From contig NC_051438.1 in NCBI RefSeq assembly GCF_001649575.2, positions 5,172,225 to 5,236,224 on the forward strand: a stretch of 64,000 nucleotides of DNA. Reading direction: 5' to 3'. This DNA comes from Kryptolebias marmoratus. Lineage: Eukaryota; Chordata; Actinopteri; Cyprinodontiformes; Rivulidae. Positions 1-11,859 of the stretch are shown one piece after another (position 1 is the stretch's first letter; each line of letters begins with the position of its first letter). Both the position numbers and the translations under genes were made by a program. Below the pieces are notes generated by a model. That model did not search any database. It saw only the letters and a program-made list of their open reading frames with translations, and was not told the origin of the DNA.

Positions 1-419
1 AACAGTGACTTGGTGTCGTTTACATTTTTAAGGCTCTGAAGTGTTCTAAGTGTATATCTTCTGCATGGGTGTAAGTCATGTTGCCCTGCGGGCTGAACCA
101 ACCGCAGCTGCTCTGCAAACATTTCTACCTGTAATGTAGCATCGAGGTCCTCCACCCAGGTCCTCTGACCAGATAAATCAACTATTCTGACGCAGTCAAA
201 TTTGTTTGTACCCGTTTGTTCAAGAAAGAAAACCCAACAATGGTCATTGAAATAGCCTGAAACTGACAAAAGTAATAATAAGGAAAAAAGATGTCCAAAG
301 ATTCAACTAATAAGAATCAGTCGTTGCTGTTGAACAGAATTATTATTTAAAAACAAAAACAAAAAAAACGAAAACTAATAAAACTGGTCTTAACAAAAAC
401 AATAGCGACCCTAGAAAAG

Positions 420-1036
420 ATTGAGGACAGACTGACCACAGGGACATGAAACATGGAGGAGGCTTGGTTCTGTCCTGGGATTGCTTTGCTGCATCTGACA
501 CAGAGTGTCCTGAATTTGTTCAGAGTCCAATAAAATCTCAAGATTATCAAGACTTTCTGGAGCAAAATGTGCTGCTCAGTGTCAGAAAGCTTGGTCCCAG
601 TCACAGGTCATGGATCCTCCAGCAGGATAATGACCCAAAACACACAGCTAAAAACACCAAAAACTGGATCTTCAGTCCCTGTTAAATGCATTTTTCAGTT
701 ATACTACTTCTTCTCTTTCTTCTTTAGGCTCTCGTGGTACTTTTTGTATAGGTTTGGTGCTCCTTTAAGATTTTTTTTTTTTTCTTTTAACCAAAAACAT
801 TGTTAAAATATCTGCAGCATCCCTGCTAAAGCCTGTAACTCATTCAGAGTGGTTTGACATTACATATTTTTATTTAACTGGCCTTACTTTGTAGAAAATT
901 GATTTCACTTTGTCATTGAAGAGGGTTTTTTATTTTGTTTTGGAATTAGGCCAGTTTCTATATCCCATCACTGATTTATAATAGCAATACCAGGGTAACA
1001 CATCCAAGGAGGTGAACACTTTTTATAGGCAGTGTA
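420..1036 (+). pseudogene. Tc1-like transposase remnant with 3' end
   Basis: A reading frame near 446-680 carries the Tc1 transposase hallmarks MKHGGGLVLSWDCFAAS and QQDNDPKHTAKNTKNW, the second catalytic Asp region. The frame breaks soon after. Downstream non-coding sequence ends in GGTGAACACTTTTTATAGGCAGTG next to TA (1035-1036), which looks like a Tc1 terminus. The 5' half is not recognisable, and the NPIE catalytic block is lost by deletion. Confidence 0.75.
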
Positions 1037-1329
1037 GATTGTTCTTTATTTTCAGTTATAAGTCCTGCTTCTTCACTTTTGTTGGTGAAAAGCACTTTCT
1101 TTTACAGTGATCAGTAAATGACGTACTAGTAATTTCCTCCAATCAGCTTAAGTAGTGGTTTAATGATAATAAATTATATATAAATTGGAACAAAACTAAA
1201 TTTATAATTTTGATAACAGCAAAAAGATGATTTAATCACAGTGCCTGTAGATGAAATCAAAGTTGAAAGGCTTTAAGAAGTCAAAGTTTTAGAGGTTTTC
1301 AAAGATCATCAACCTAATTGAAAACCTGT

Positions 1330-1520
1330 AAACGATATAATAAAGTTTGTAAAAGTACTGCAGTTAAAAATAAATCTAAGAGTGTTTCAGACTTTTCAAC
1401 ACTTCATATTTTGTTTCATTCAGTTAGTTATGTTAGAGCGCATACTAACAGTCCATTTATCAAGTCAAAAATATTGAAATTTAAAGATTTAGCTTGTTTA
1501 AAAATTGTATTAGATGTGTA
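1330..1520 (+). pseudogene. LINE reverse transcriptase C-terminal fragment
   Basis: The translation contains YVRAHTNSPFIKSKILKFKD, which resembles the region following the reverse transcriptase domain of common fish non-LTR retrotransposons (HTNxLFxxxxILKFxDL). A second fragment of the same protein region lies at about 23070-23450. There is no start and no upstream RT domain. Confidence 0.5.
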
Positions 1521-2019
1521 GAAAGCTAAAAAAAAAAAGTTTTGTGGTGAAACAATGTACGGAAGTTTATGTTGTTGTTTTGTTTTTTTACTTTCAAACT
1601 TTTTTTTTTAACATTTATATTAATTTCTCTAAAACAGATGTTTGTTTCTCAGCACATGAAGTCAGATTATAAAACAATCTGGATGATGACATGAAAAATT
1701 GATTCTGAAACTTCATTAAAAAAAAAAACAGTAGTAGAATATTACGAACGCCTTGTTAGATTTTGGTGTTTGTGAAATCATTGGCATAATCAGTGCATTA
1801 CACTAATTATTTTACTTTGTCAGGATGAAAAATCCTTCTAAAATATAAACATTTTTACTCATTTAGCAACAGTCTTAAAAAAAACTCCAACCTTCACAAG
1901 AGCAGATGGTTGTTTAATTAACACAATGTAGATTTTGATCAAGAAAGAAAGAAATAAAAAAAGACTCGCAGCACATGATTCTCACATTAAATAAAAGGAG
2001 ACTGTTGGATATTTCCTGC

Positions 2020-2245
2020 TGTTTGGAGGAGCATGCTGTGGTTTTAGATGGTGCTCTGGAAGCAGCAGGGCTCTCAGACTAATAATCCCAGCAAGCTGAT
2101 TGGCTGATGAGAGGGGCCCTCTTCACGCGCTGCTTGACGAAATTGTAATCAAGTATTATCACCAAAAAATTGCAGTGATTGAGGATGCCTCTCTTAATGG
2201 CTTTTGAATTGATTTTAGACACTAATTTCGTGGAAAATGCGCCTT
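2020..2245. promoter_or_regulatory. Candidate conserved non-coding element 3' of pcdh10
   Basis: This is a balanced-composition island in AT-rich, repeat-rich DNA. It carries clustered TGATTGGCTGATGAG, GTAATCAAG and TTGCAGTGATTGA motifs of Pbx/Meis/homeodomain type. There is no coding frame and no repeat signature. Enhancer function is inferred from appearance only. Confidence 0.25.
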
Positions 2246-2429
2246 CTCTATCCTTTTTAATTTTTTTCTACAATTATCTAAAATTGTTTTTAGATCCTCG
2301 GCTCCAACACCAATGACATCCTCAGAATGAGAAAAACGATGTTAGGCTCACTGCATGCTGATTCTTTTCTGCTGTGATTAAAAACAGGCATTTTCACAAC
2401 TTTTTTTCCCACTTAACAAAAAAATCTGC

Positions 2430-2565
2430 AAGAAAAATAAGTACAATTCAGAACAGAATTTCAAATCTTCCTTCTAGCAAAGTTCTCAACAGTCAAGCTC
2501 CACCTTATATTAAAGACTTTCTTGTTCCATATTTTCCAAACAGAGCACTTCGCTCCTAGGCTGTT
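2430..2565 (+). pseudogene. LINE (L2/CR1-like) RT C-terminal fragment
   Basis: The translation NSQAPPYIKDFLVPYFPNRA, then LRS, matches the LNGxAPPYLxDLLVPYxPxRALRS block of L2/CR1-like retrotransposons. Upstream sequence is frameshifted and downstream is AT-rich. This is a short relic. Confidence 0.6.
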
Positions 2566-2690
2566 CTCAGCTGACTTTCATTTGAAACTACAAATTTGTG
2601 ATTAATTAAATTTGTGCTTCAATTTGGATTTCAGCTCCAGTCACAAGAACTGTCCAACAAACAAAAAAATATTTTCATTTCGCGAAAAAA

Positions 2691-2714
2691 TATATATATA
2701 TATATATATATATA
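2691..2714. repeat. (TA)n microsatellite
   Basis: Uninterrupted TA dinucleotides. Confidence 0.95.
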
Positions 2715-3119
2715 TTCTGCTTTGCGAGCGTGCTCTCATCTTGTCTCGCCTCCTGAATGAGCTGCAGCACCCCCCTCCAGAGAGACGAGCGGGGGGTAGG
2801 GGAGCAGACAGAGAGAGAAACTCTTATGTTGAGAAACAATAACATTTAACACTGAGCACAAAGTCTATAACAGATAATCAGGGTCAACTTTCCTGTAAGG
2901 TTTGTAGTAAATAATTAGTAAGTAACAACTGAAACAAAGAAAAGTAATCACTTCAAAGAAACTCTTCCACGATGAAAATGCTCAAAAAAAAAAAAAGATA
3001 CAAAAACAAATTATAAAAGCACTCTAAAATGTGACGAGATAAAAAGATGACTTTTCAATTTGAAACAAAATAAACACAAGAAGATTACATGTCAGGCTCT
3101 ACTAGAATCAAATGTCAAT

Positions 3120-4430
3120 GAAAAAGGTGAGTTTTCAGCAGACTTTAAAATGGACCAGGCTCTGAGCAGATGAATTGTTCCACAGAGTGGGACCTGCCAC
3201 TGCAAAGGTCTGATCACCTTTGGTTTGAAGTTTGGTTTGGTGGAATGTCTAAAAGCATCTGATTACTGGACGTAAGTGATCCTACTGGTATAATGTGCAC
3301 ACACTTTCTCACCCCTGTTAATAATGAAGCTGCTGCATTTTGTACCAGTTGCAAACAACGGAGGGATGACTGATCTTAACCTACCAGCAGAGAGTTGTAG
3401 TCGTCCGAACAAGACAAGATAACAACAGGAACAAGTTTCTGGGAGAGAGATAGGGTTTTGCTTTGGCTAAAGGATTCAAGTGAAAGACGCTTGTTTTAAC
3501 AACTGAGCTGTTGTGTTCAAATGAGCTCTCAATTATCACATGAAGGTTTCTTACAGAAGAGTGTCTGTAGGAAGCCATGGACTCATGAAAGGAATCAGGG
3601 CCATGCTGGGAGTCAGCTCGTCCAACTAAAATGACCTCAGTCTTGTTCTCATTTAAGTTGTGACCTATCCGGAGTGTACCCTGCCTCTTGTACAATCACC
3701 ACTGGAGAAAGGCGCCAGCTTCCCCACAACCCTGAACAGAAAAGTGGGTAAAGAAAATGAACGAATGGATGATATTTTAAATTCATCTACGTCTTTATAT
3801 CATTTAGATCAACAGAGGCTGCAATGAATCTTTTGATTTAAATTTTAGGGGCAGATAGAGCTGAATGTTGTCAGCATACCAAATAAATGAGATCTGATGT
3901 TAAGGATAGATCCCAATGGCAACAAGTAAAGAGAGAACAGAACAGGGCCCAGGATGGACCCCTGAGGAACGCCAGGTTTGAAAACTAATCATTAATCTAA
4001 ACACAGAAAATCCTTTCTGTCAGATATGATCAAACCACTGTAAAGCAGAGCCTTTGATTCCTGCACAATGTTCAAGTTGAGATAAAAGATTATTGTGGTC
4101 CACAGTGTTGAAAGCAGCACTCAGGTCTGAAAGGACAAGTACAGCAGAGCTCCCAGTCAACACGTAAAAGAAGGTCATTAAAAACTTTTAAACAAGCTGT
4201 TTCTGTACTATCGTACTGTTTAAAACCAGAATGTAATTTTTTATAAATGTTTTCATCTAAAAATCTAAATAAAAGTTTGCGAGTGCAAAAGGACAATTTT
4301 CTCTAAAACTTTAGATAAAAAGGTAGAGAAGGATCCAAGCTTTTCTTTTTAAAGAGAGGCCACCCTGCAGTGGGCTTGAAGGCAGCTGGAACACAACCTG
4401 AGCTAAATGATGTTTAAGTACGAGCCAACA
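3120..4430 (-). pseudogene. Degenerate L2-like LINE reverse transcriptase
   Basis: On the minus strand, successive frames spell fragments of an L2-type retrotransposon RT. From about 4300 down to 4090 is FLDENIYKKLHSGFKQYDST and TETACLKVFNDLLLRVD, followed by relics of the SAAFDTVDH block. Near 3960 is a relic of [16 protein letters not shown], near 3860 a relic of the YADD active-site block, and at 3381-3695 are SVRNLHVIIESSF and SVVKTSVFHLNPLAKAKPYL. Multiple frameshifts separate them, so no enzyme can be made. A satellite-like segment at 3670-3770 interrupts it. Confidence 0.75.
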
Positions 4431-4449
4431 GTACCAAAAACCTCCTGAA

Positions 4450-4870
4450 GTCTACGGGACAGGACGCTGTCAGAGGAACAGGACGCTTTCAAAGGGACAG
4501 GATGCTGTCAGAGGGACAGGACGCTGTCAGAGGGACAGGATACTGTCAGATGGACAGGACGCTGTCAGAGGCACAGGACGCTGTCAGAGGGACAGGATAC
4601 TGTCAGATGGACAGGACGCTGTCAAAGGGACAGGATGCTGTCAGAAGGACAGGACGCTGTTAGATGGACAGGACGCTGTTAGATGGACAGGACGCTGTCA
4701 GAGGGACAGGACGCTGTCAAAGGGACAGGATGCTGTCAGAAGGACAGGACGCTGTCAAAGGGACAGGATGCTGTCAGAAGGAGAGGACGCTGTCAGAGGG
4801 ACAGGATGCTGTCAGAGGGACAGGATGCTGTCAGAAGGAGAGGACGCTGTCAGAGGGACAGGACGCTTTG
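4450..4870. repeat. 19-bp minisatellite, about 22 copies
   Basis: The unit GGACAGGACGCTGTCAGAG is repeated head to tail with small substitutions (GATGCTG, GATACTG, AAAGG, AGATG). Because 19 is not a multiple of 3 and the unit lacks stops, several frames are open through the array and give look-alike peptides (GQDAVRGTGRCQRDRMLSE). These are not genes. The array adjoins the 5' side of the LINE relic. Confidence 0.95.
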
Positions 4871-7551
4871 GGCTTCAGATGTTTGATGGTTTAGATGTTC
4901 ACAGAGTCCATGTGATAACACAAGGTCCAATCTGCGTCCCTGTTCATGTGTAAATTCAGTGAAAAGAGTTTGCTCTCACAAATTAATTATTTTAAAATCA
5001 CCAACAATTAACCAGAAGTCTATAAAACCTTTTCTAAAGTCCTTATAAAACTTTATAGGATGATAAACTACTGTGCACAACACGGATAAAAGCAGATCTC
5101 GAACAGTTGCAGTTGGAATCTGGTGTATGATTCAGGTGGACTTTGTTGCTCGTTAAAACAGGATCTGAATGCCGACAGCAGCCCTCCACCTCTGTCTGTA
5201 GCTTGAGGAGAGTTAATGAATGCACAGTCTGGAGGAAGAAGTTCAGGAAAAGGATTCAACTCACCCTCATAAAGTCAGGATTCAGTGATAAAGACCAGTT
5301 GTGAGAAGGTGAAGAACTCATTCATTATGAAAGACGTGTTCAGAGAGCCATTCAATATCATCTCAGCCGTTGAGGAGATGCGATCAAGCATCTGAAGGGT
5401 CAACCCTGCTTTCGGTGGTCCAAACCAACAAATTCCACCAGCAGTCAGGGATCAGAGGATGTCCAGTTGCACCTGTGTCTTTTCGTTCACTTCTTGCAGG
5501 GAACAGTGAGAGTGAGTCAGCCTAACTCTTAGCTGCTATGCCTAACGGAAGAACAAAGCTTGACAAAGTTTCACTCGACAGTTCCTGTGTTGACAGAGTG
5601 TGCGGCAGTCATAAACTAGTCGTGCCAGGGCATCCTGGCTACATAAAAAGAATAAAAATGGACAACAGCTAACAGCAAGTTGAGGTGAAGTGGCTGTGAC
5701 ATCTTCCTCCTGGTATGAGATGCTACTCAAAGGTAGTTACAGTCTGATAACTCAACTTTAGAGGTAAAAATGAGCTGCTGTCAACAAAACAACAGATACA
5801 AGAGACAGCATCATCATTTTCATCAGCGAGGTAAATAGAACAGTTCAAATAAAAAAAGATTTCCACTACATTTTCTGTAATGTTAAGAAATCAAATGGGA
5901 GTTTTAAGATCATATGTGAAGCACTTTTATTTTACAAACGAAGGACAGTTTCCTTTCTGTCACATAAAACAAACATGTGAAGAACTTTATTTTACAAAAA
6001 GACCAGAAGGTTTTTAGTTATAAATGACTTAAAGGCAGATTTTTAAGCAATTCTTTCTAAAACACTGAATATTCTTTTGAACTGAAACACTTTCTGCTGT
6101 ATTTTTGTTGAAATTTGTCAACATTAATGAAATTTTGGATATTGTCCCAATTCATTTTTAAAATATAAGTCATTCACTGTATAATAACTTTAACATGAAA
6201 AACCTTATGACACGTGGAATTCAGATAAAATAAGAAAGAAAGAAAAACTTGGAGAAATGTAAAAGGTGTCATGTAGTGGAAGTGCACTACATATCATTTT
6301 TACTTTTTGTAATTTGTGTTTGTTATTTTATTTTAACGGCTACAGTTAAATAAATACTTTTAGTCATTTTTAATTAAAGATCAACAGAAAGGTAACAGGA
6401 ACATTCTTTAAGTGCAATAAATGTTTTAAAAGTCAATGAATAGTTGTTTTCTATAATCATCTGTCTGTAGAACACTGTTTACAATTCAGACTGGACAAAA
6501 AAAGACAGTTTTTAATTTTATAATGAAGTTCTTAGTTAACAACTCCTACGACAAGTTTAGTTTTTCTGTCTGTACTTCTGGGATAATTGGTGTCTGTCTT
6601 AAAATAAAAAAATAAAACGCCAGCATTTGGCATTTATTTCTCTTATTTCTCGTACCAAATCATGAACGTCAAACCACAGTATGTACATGATGGCGACCAT
6701 CAAATCAAGGTATGTACTAAACAGAGACCCTCACACATTGGTACATAACAAACCATGCCCCTAATATACAGTGGTTTTATAAAACCCCAGAATAAGAGTC
6801 CCCAAATGGCAGACCGCAGTGAAGATCCAAACCCAAATGAATTCCTGTTCGGACCTAGATCAGTTGTTAAACCTGAATGAAATTAATATTTTTTGTCTTA
6901 CACACATTTTGTTGAATTAATTTTAAGCATCCTGTCTTTTATAACATTTACAATAATAGGTGCCTCGGTCCTGTCCGTGGGTTTCACCGCTGTAGGGAGA
7001 AGCCTCCAGAGTCAAAAACTCAAAAAGACAAGACCACAAGTAAAGACCACATGAATGTCTCTAAAAAGGACAAGTTGAGAGAGAAACAAGAGGTTTTTGT
7101 TTAGACTGGAAGGACTCTTATGTGTTCATGCTTCCTGCAGAGAATTTCAAAGCAGCCATCCACCCAGCTCGGGGAGAACATGTAAACTCAGGAGGGGAAC
7201 CAGACATGCTGAGAGTTTCACACCCATCTTTTTATATAATCTGCTCTGGACCTCTGCTTGAGAAGATATTTTTTTTCTAGGCAGACCATACTGAAGTCCA
7301 CTGTCCTCGAACTGAAAGAGGCAGGACTGTAAGTGAGTGAGTGTGTGTAGAAATGAAGTGAAACAGAAGGTGAGGACAGATACGATCAGTGCAGTCAGAG
7401 ATAATGGAGAAGCTTTAGAAGAGGAAGGAGTTAGTTTAACACTCCGACAACAGAGCTGAGAGAACAAGGGTCAGAGCTGAAAGACATTTTCAGCCAATCC
7501 AGGGACAAAATGCAATCTGACGTCTTTTCTTATTACTAAATTTGATTGAGT
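4871..7551. other. 3' flank or 3' UTR side of pcdh10, no gene seen
   Basis: AT-rich unique-looking DNA. If exon 4 reads through to the TAG at 7552, the 3' UTR would start here; the first AATAAA on the minus strand is near 6635. I see no other gene. Confidence 0.6.
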
Positions 7552-7580
7552 CTAAGATGGGAGCACCACAGAATACTCAC

Positions 7581-7946
7581 TTAAATAAGCAGTGTTAGAA
7601 GCTGCTCTGGAGCGAGGCAGAAATGCTTCCAGCTCTTTCCTCTCTGACGCGAGGTGCTGGCTGACTGGGGGGGTCTGAAGATGACAGTGGTGGTTTTGGT
7701 GATGATGGAGGGGTTGGTGAGTGAGAGGCGCCTCTTTACCGAATGTGGAGAATGAACTATCGGCCGTTTGCTCTGGACTTTCAAATACCTCTGTGTCTGG
7801 GACCGAGTCCATGCCAGGCACGTGGAGGTTGCTACGGTAGTCCAGACCCTGGCGCCCATCGGAGGCCACGAAGCTCGGCATCCAGCAGCGGTCAGAGTGA
7901 CCCAGGGCCTTGCACTCCTCTGTGCAGTTAGAGAACAGATCAGCAC
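7581..7946 (-). CDS. pcdh10: Protocadherin-10, exon 4 (CM2 and WIRS region)
   Basis: After the acceptor CCGCAG|GT this exon encodes residues 888-1009. It holds the CM2 block (DLFSNCTEECKALGHSDRCW, then MPSFV), the conserved YRSNLHVPGMDSVPDTEVFE, and FSTFGK, which fits the WIRS consensus by which PCDH10 is known to bind the WAVE actin regulator. Next comes a His/Gln-rich insert (about 963-985, HQPLHHHQNHHCH) absent from the mammalian protein, then ERKELEAFL. Two ends are possible. A donor-like TTAA|GTGAGT at 7581/7580 sits where mammalian PCDH10 splices to a last exon encoding RKRIC, and it has the right phase. Alternatively, reading on adds SEYSVVLPS to a TAG at 7552, giving 1018 residues. 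I found no RKRIC-type exon between 1 and 7580, so the last exon is either outside the window or not used. Confidence 0.92.
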   Translation of the reverse strand: MLICSLTAQRSARPWVTLTAAGCRASWPPMGARVWTTVATSTCLAWTRSQTQRYLKVQSKRPIVHSPHSVKRRLSLTNPSIITKTTTVIFRPPQSASTSRQRGKSWKHFCLAPEQLLTLLI

Positions 7947-8039
7947 CTGCGGACAAGAGACAAGAAGGAGAGGAAACGGGGAGGCAGGAGGTGGAGGTTA
8001 CCTGGGGGGTTCTGATTGAGACATGAAACACAATACATG

Positions 8040-8290
8040 CAAAATTAAGACCTGGATTTCCTTGAAGGAATGCCACTTTTCATGCCAGAGTTTTAGACCA
8101 AGACGCCCTAAGAAGGGATGTAGTTTTAGCCGTTCGGGTTCAACCTTGAAAATAACTTTAAGGACGAACTCAAGAATTTAGCAAACCAGCCCACCTAATT
8201 TTAGTTCAATACCTGTAAAAGTGACCAAATTGTAGCTACTTTTGTGTTTTCTTAGGTCAGTTCTCCGTGGAGGCTATACAACGTTGGAGT
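8040..8290 (-). mobile_element. Copy of palindrome-ended dispersed family
   Basis: In minus orientation this copy shows GTCTAAAACTCTGGCATGAA and the terminal palindrome GGCATTCCTTCAAGG(A). The body is strongly diverged and the 5' part is missing. Confidence 0.6.
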
Positions 8291-8579
8291 GACTCCAGCC
8301 TGAAAAGTGGTTTGTGTGATATTTCGCCAACGCTACAGACAAATGAACACACACACAGGCAAAAACATTATCACCTTTGGCAGCAAGAGATGAAAAAACA
8401 ACTTCAAATAACAAAATGTGACAGCTGCTATTTGACTCCTCATGTCAGAGCTTTCTGTCCTGCAGCGTTAAGTTCAAAGCTTCCCACACAATGGTTAGAA
8501 AAACCACTCGGCTATCTCACACACACACACACATAACAGCATGGTGGAAAAAGTCGACTACTGGTTCTGTAGAAACATA

Positions 8580-9010
8580 ATTTCTGCTAAAAACTAGACG
8601 TGTGAATGCTGAATGACTGAGGACATTTGGATGATTTGAATGAATTAACTGAATTGGTCAACTTAAAACAAGCAGAACACGAGCTAAAATGAGCAGAATC
8701 ATAGCGAAATGGAGCTAAAGCAAGCAAGCCAGTAGCTACAAGGTAAAAGTAGTATAGGAAGACAAAAACAGAGCCAGTAGGTGAAGCGGATTTCAAAGAA
8801 CAATGATTCTGAAGGAACTGGGGAGATTTCAGTGTACTTAAGAGGGGACTTTTGTTTGAAATAAAGTCAAATATTAAAAAAAAGTATTAAAGTTACAGCA
8901 CACTGTTCCTGAAGGGTCTGAAACTTCTGATGTATGAATGGTTAAATTAGCAGAAAGTATACAGAAGTAGTTCCACTGCCAAAAAATGTACAGCAGGAAC
9001 TATAAAGAGG
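8580..9010 (+). repeat. Dispersed repeat, copy of the family at 32320-32770
   Basis: GAGCTAAAATGAGCAGAATC and AAATGGAGCTAAAGCAAGCA units are followed by AAGGAACTGGGGAGATTTC and GAAAGTATACAGAAGTAG. It lies in pcdh10 intron 3. Confidence 0.6.
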
Positions 9011-9339
9011 AAAACAGTAGAGAGAGTACTGAGTCTGCAGCTCCACAGGAAGTACAGCATGTACCTTTACTACTCCACCTGCAGTCTTCCAGCTGCACTC
9101 ACTTGGGTGTGTTTTAAGCCTTGGCATTTAAATATATTTAAATACTCTGCAGAAGTCTTTGAAACACATTTGACATGTGGTGTTTCTTCACGTCAGCATG
9201 AGAAATACTCTTAAAGGAGTCTTTATTTTTCGGGACATAAGTCATTTCTTTTCTGGGAAATAAGAACGTTAACTTTTTCGACTGTAAGACAATATCCGAT
9301 ATCCACATCGCTGCACTTTCGGTGGTTCCTTTTGAGCGC

Positions 9340-9480
9340 TCCACTGACGTCTGTTCAGGGGCTCATGAGATATTTTGCTAACAGACCTTGCAAACACGGA
9401 CCTTTTGGCAGCGAGTGATACAATCTGCTGTCAGCTGTGTTTCTCCTGTGTTTGCACCTCCACCCTGACCCTTTGGGTCG
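9340..9480 (-). mobile_element. Fragment of palindrome-ended dispersed family
   Basis: This copy is reduced to the diagnostic GAGATATTTTGCTAACAGAC segment and a little flanking sequence. Confidence 0.45.
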
Positions 9481-9546
9481 GCTGACATTAGTGTGAGTGC
9501 TGCAGGCTCCTGGGATCTGTAAATAAATACCCCCCCACCCCCCCAC

Positions 9547-10068
9547 NNNNNNNNNNNNNNNNNNNNNNNNNNNNNNNNNNNNNNNNNNNNNNNNNNNNNN
9601 NNNNNNNNNNNNNNNNNNNNNNNNNNNNNNNNNNNNNNNNNNNNNNNNNNNNNNNNNNNNNNNNNNNNNNNNNNNNNNNNNNNNNNNNNNNNNNNNNNNN
9701 NNNNNNNNNNNNNNNNNNNNNNNNNNNNNNNNNNNNNNNNNNNNNNNNNNNNNNNNNNNNNNNNNNNNNNNNNNNNNNNNNNNNNNNNNNNNNNNNNNNN
9801 NNNNNNNNNNNNNNNNNNNNNNNNNNNNNNNNNNNNNNNNNNNNNNNNNNNNNNNNNNNNNNNNNNNNNNNNNNNNNNNNNNNNNNNNNNNNNNNNNNNN
9901 NNNNNNNNNNNNNNNNNNNNNNNNNNNNNNNNNNNNNNNNNNNNNNNNNNNNNNNNNNNNNNNNNNNNNNNNNNNNNNNNNNNNNNNNNNNNNNNNNNNN
10001 NNNNNNNNNNNNNNNNNNNNNNNNNNNNNNNNNNNNNNNNNNNNNNNNNNNNNNNNNNNNNNNNNNNN
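9547..10068. other. Assembly gap (522 N)
   Basis: Run of N between a C-rich stretch and a (GT)n tract. The gap probably reflects the microsatellite. Confidence 1.

Positions 10069-10110
<42 letters not shown>
10069..10110. repeat. (GT)n microsatellite at gap edge
   Basis: Pure GT dinucleotides, at least 21 units, truncated by the gap. Confidence 0.97.
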
Positions 10111-10111
<1 letters not shown>

Positions 10112-10714
10112 TGTAGGGGTCAGCAAAGTGGGAATTTGCTTTGTTACAAAGCGGATTAATTTGGCTTGCTGTCGCTAACAGCTTGGAAAAGTGCCCAGTC
10201 TCCTAACGAGAGGGGCTCCTTATTAAATATTAACTAACATGCCATAAATACACCATTCCATTACATTTTAATACAACCGCTAACATGGAAGATAATAACT
10301 TGTACGGGTTACAGAGGGAGCAGGCTGAAGCCCCACTGGCTACTGACTTACTGCCTAACAAACAAACAAACAATAAAAGAAAAGAAACAAACAAAAAAAA
10401 ACCCACCATAATTAGATATAAAGCTCTCCATTTTAGACGAGGATAAAAGTCCCCCAGAAAAACAAGGAAAAAACATGGAGAATAAAGTGTAAATCTAAAT
10501 CACTAAACCAGATCAAGACATCTCAATTTCTTGACATTTTGGCAAAATAAATTGTTTTGTTGGCACATTTGAGTGAGTCACTCAGTTCAGGAGGATAGAA
10601 ACTAGGGCTGGAATAAAAGCGATTGGTTCGGGAAATGAACAGAAATGTGTTTTTATTTGAATGCTCTACCTGTTTTCCCCACTTTACAAAGATATTCCGA
10701 TGCTCTGTCTGTCA

Positions 10715-10718
<4 letters not shown>

Positions 10719-10784
<66 letters not shown>
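10719..10784. repeat. (GT)33 microsatellite
   Basis: Long pure GT tract. Apparent reading frames through it are artefacts. Confidence 0.97.
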
Positions 10785-10786
<2 letters not shown>

Positions 10787-11797
10787 ATAGGAGGGAGGTT
10801 AGGCAAGTGTGGGGGGAGGGGGAGCAGAGGTCAGGCAGAAGTCCACCTAAGCATCCAGAAATGATTGAATTTAACACAAAACGCAACGTTTCTAGCAAAA
10901 CCAAGTCTTACCAGTGTTTGTGGTTTGGGGGAGACGAGTTCCCCGCAGGTTTTGTTTGTGACAGGCTGGAGGCGGGGGAACATGTAACCTCGGACAGAGA
11001 GGGGGCAACAAACGCCTCCTCGTGAAAAACACGTCAGGAGAAACGTGCCAGAGCGCAACAAGACGTTCTACTGTCAAAAATAATAAAGCTACGATTGTTT
11101 AGATGAGGTGTTGTCATGACGACCCCAGTCTGAGCAGGTTAACTCCGTGTTGAAGCAGAAACAAAAAAAAGCTGACAACAACGAAACAGATTTCATGCCA
11201 CTGTATAATCACCATCAACAGTGAGTCAAATAGGACACAATTATAATCACTTCACATATTATGTTAATGTGATAATTATGAAATATAGAGTTTTAGGTTT
11301 ATTTATTTATAAAGCCATTTTATATTCTCAAAGGAAGGACTGAACTTCCTCTCACATGTAGCACATGTCAAGCTCAGAGGTTCAAGAGACATTCTATTTC
11401 ATTTTATTTTCTAGGACCGTTTTCGTATGAATCTCAGCCAAGTTAACGATTTGATGAATACAGCCTGTAAATTTCAGACCTTGTGCGCTGAATGAAGGCC
11501 TTTTAAAGCGGCGAGAACTCTGGGATTTAGTGTCAAGAACACTTGTTCTGTTCAGCACTGGCAGCGAACGCCTGTTTATGTTCTGAGGAAAAATGTCACA
11601 CCAACAGTTGTAGATCTTTTTGAAAAGCCAGAAAACTCCCACCCAGCTTTAACCTGTAGTTCTTTTTCACACAAATCCACTACCTGTCCCGAGAAGAAGT
11701 GAGTCTGAATGTGGATGAGCTATCATTGTTAAAGGATTTCTGAAGAGTTTACAAAATAGAAAAAAAAAAAACATTTCAGCTAAGAATGTGAACCTCT

Positions 11798-11800
<3 letters not shown>

Positions 11801-11828
<28 letters not shown>
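11801..11828. repeat. (CA)n microsatellite
   Basis: Pure CA tract just before the candidate intronic regulatory block. Confidence 0.95.
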
Positions 11829-11833
<5 letters not shown>

Positions 11834-11859
11834 ACCAGTCAGTGTCTAAGCTGCCTCAG

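Noticed and set aside
4664..4953. Three overlapping frames of GQDAVRGTG-type repeats
   Set aside because: They are products of the 19-bp minisatellite in successive frames, with no start context or splice support.
7743..8019. Plus-strand frames over pcdh10 exon 4
   Set aside because: Antisense shadows of the confirmed minus-strand exon.
10645..11025. Frames containing long Cys-Val or Val-Cys runs
   Set aside because: They are translations of the (GT)n microsatellite.
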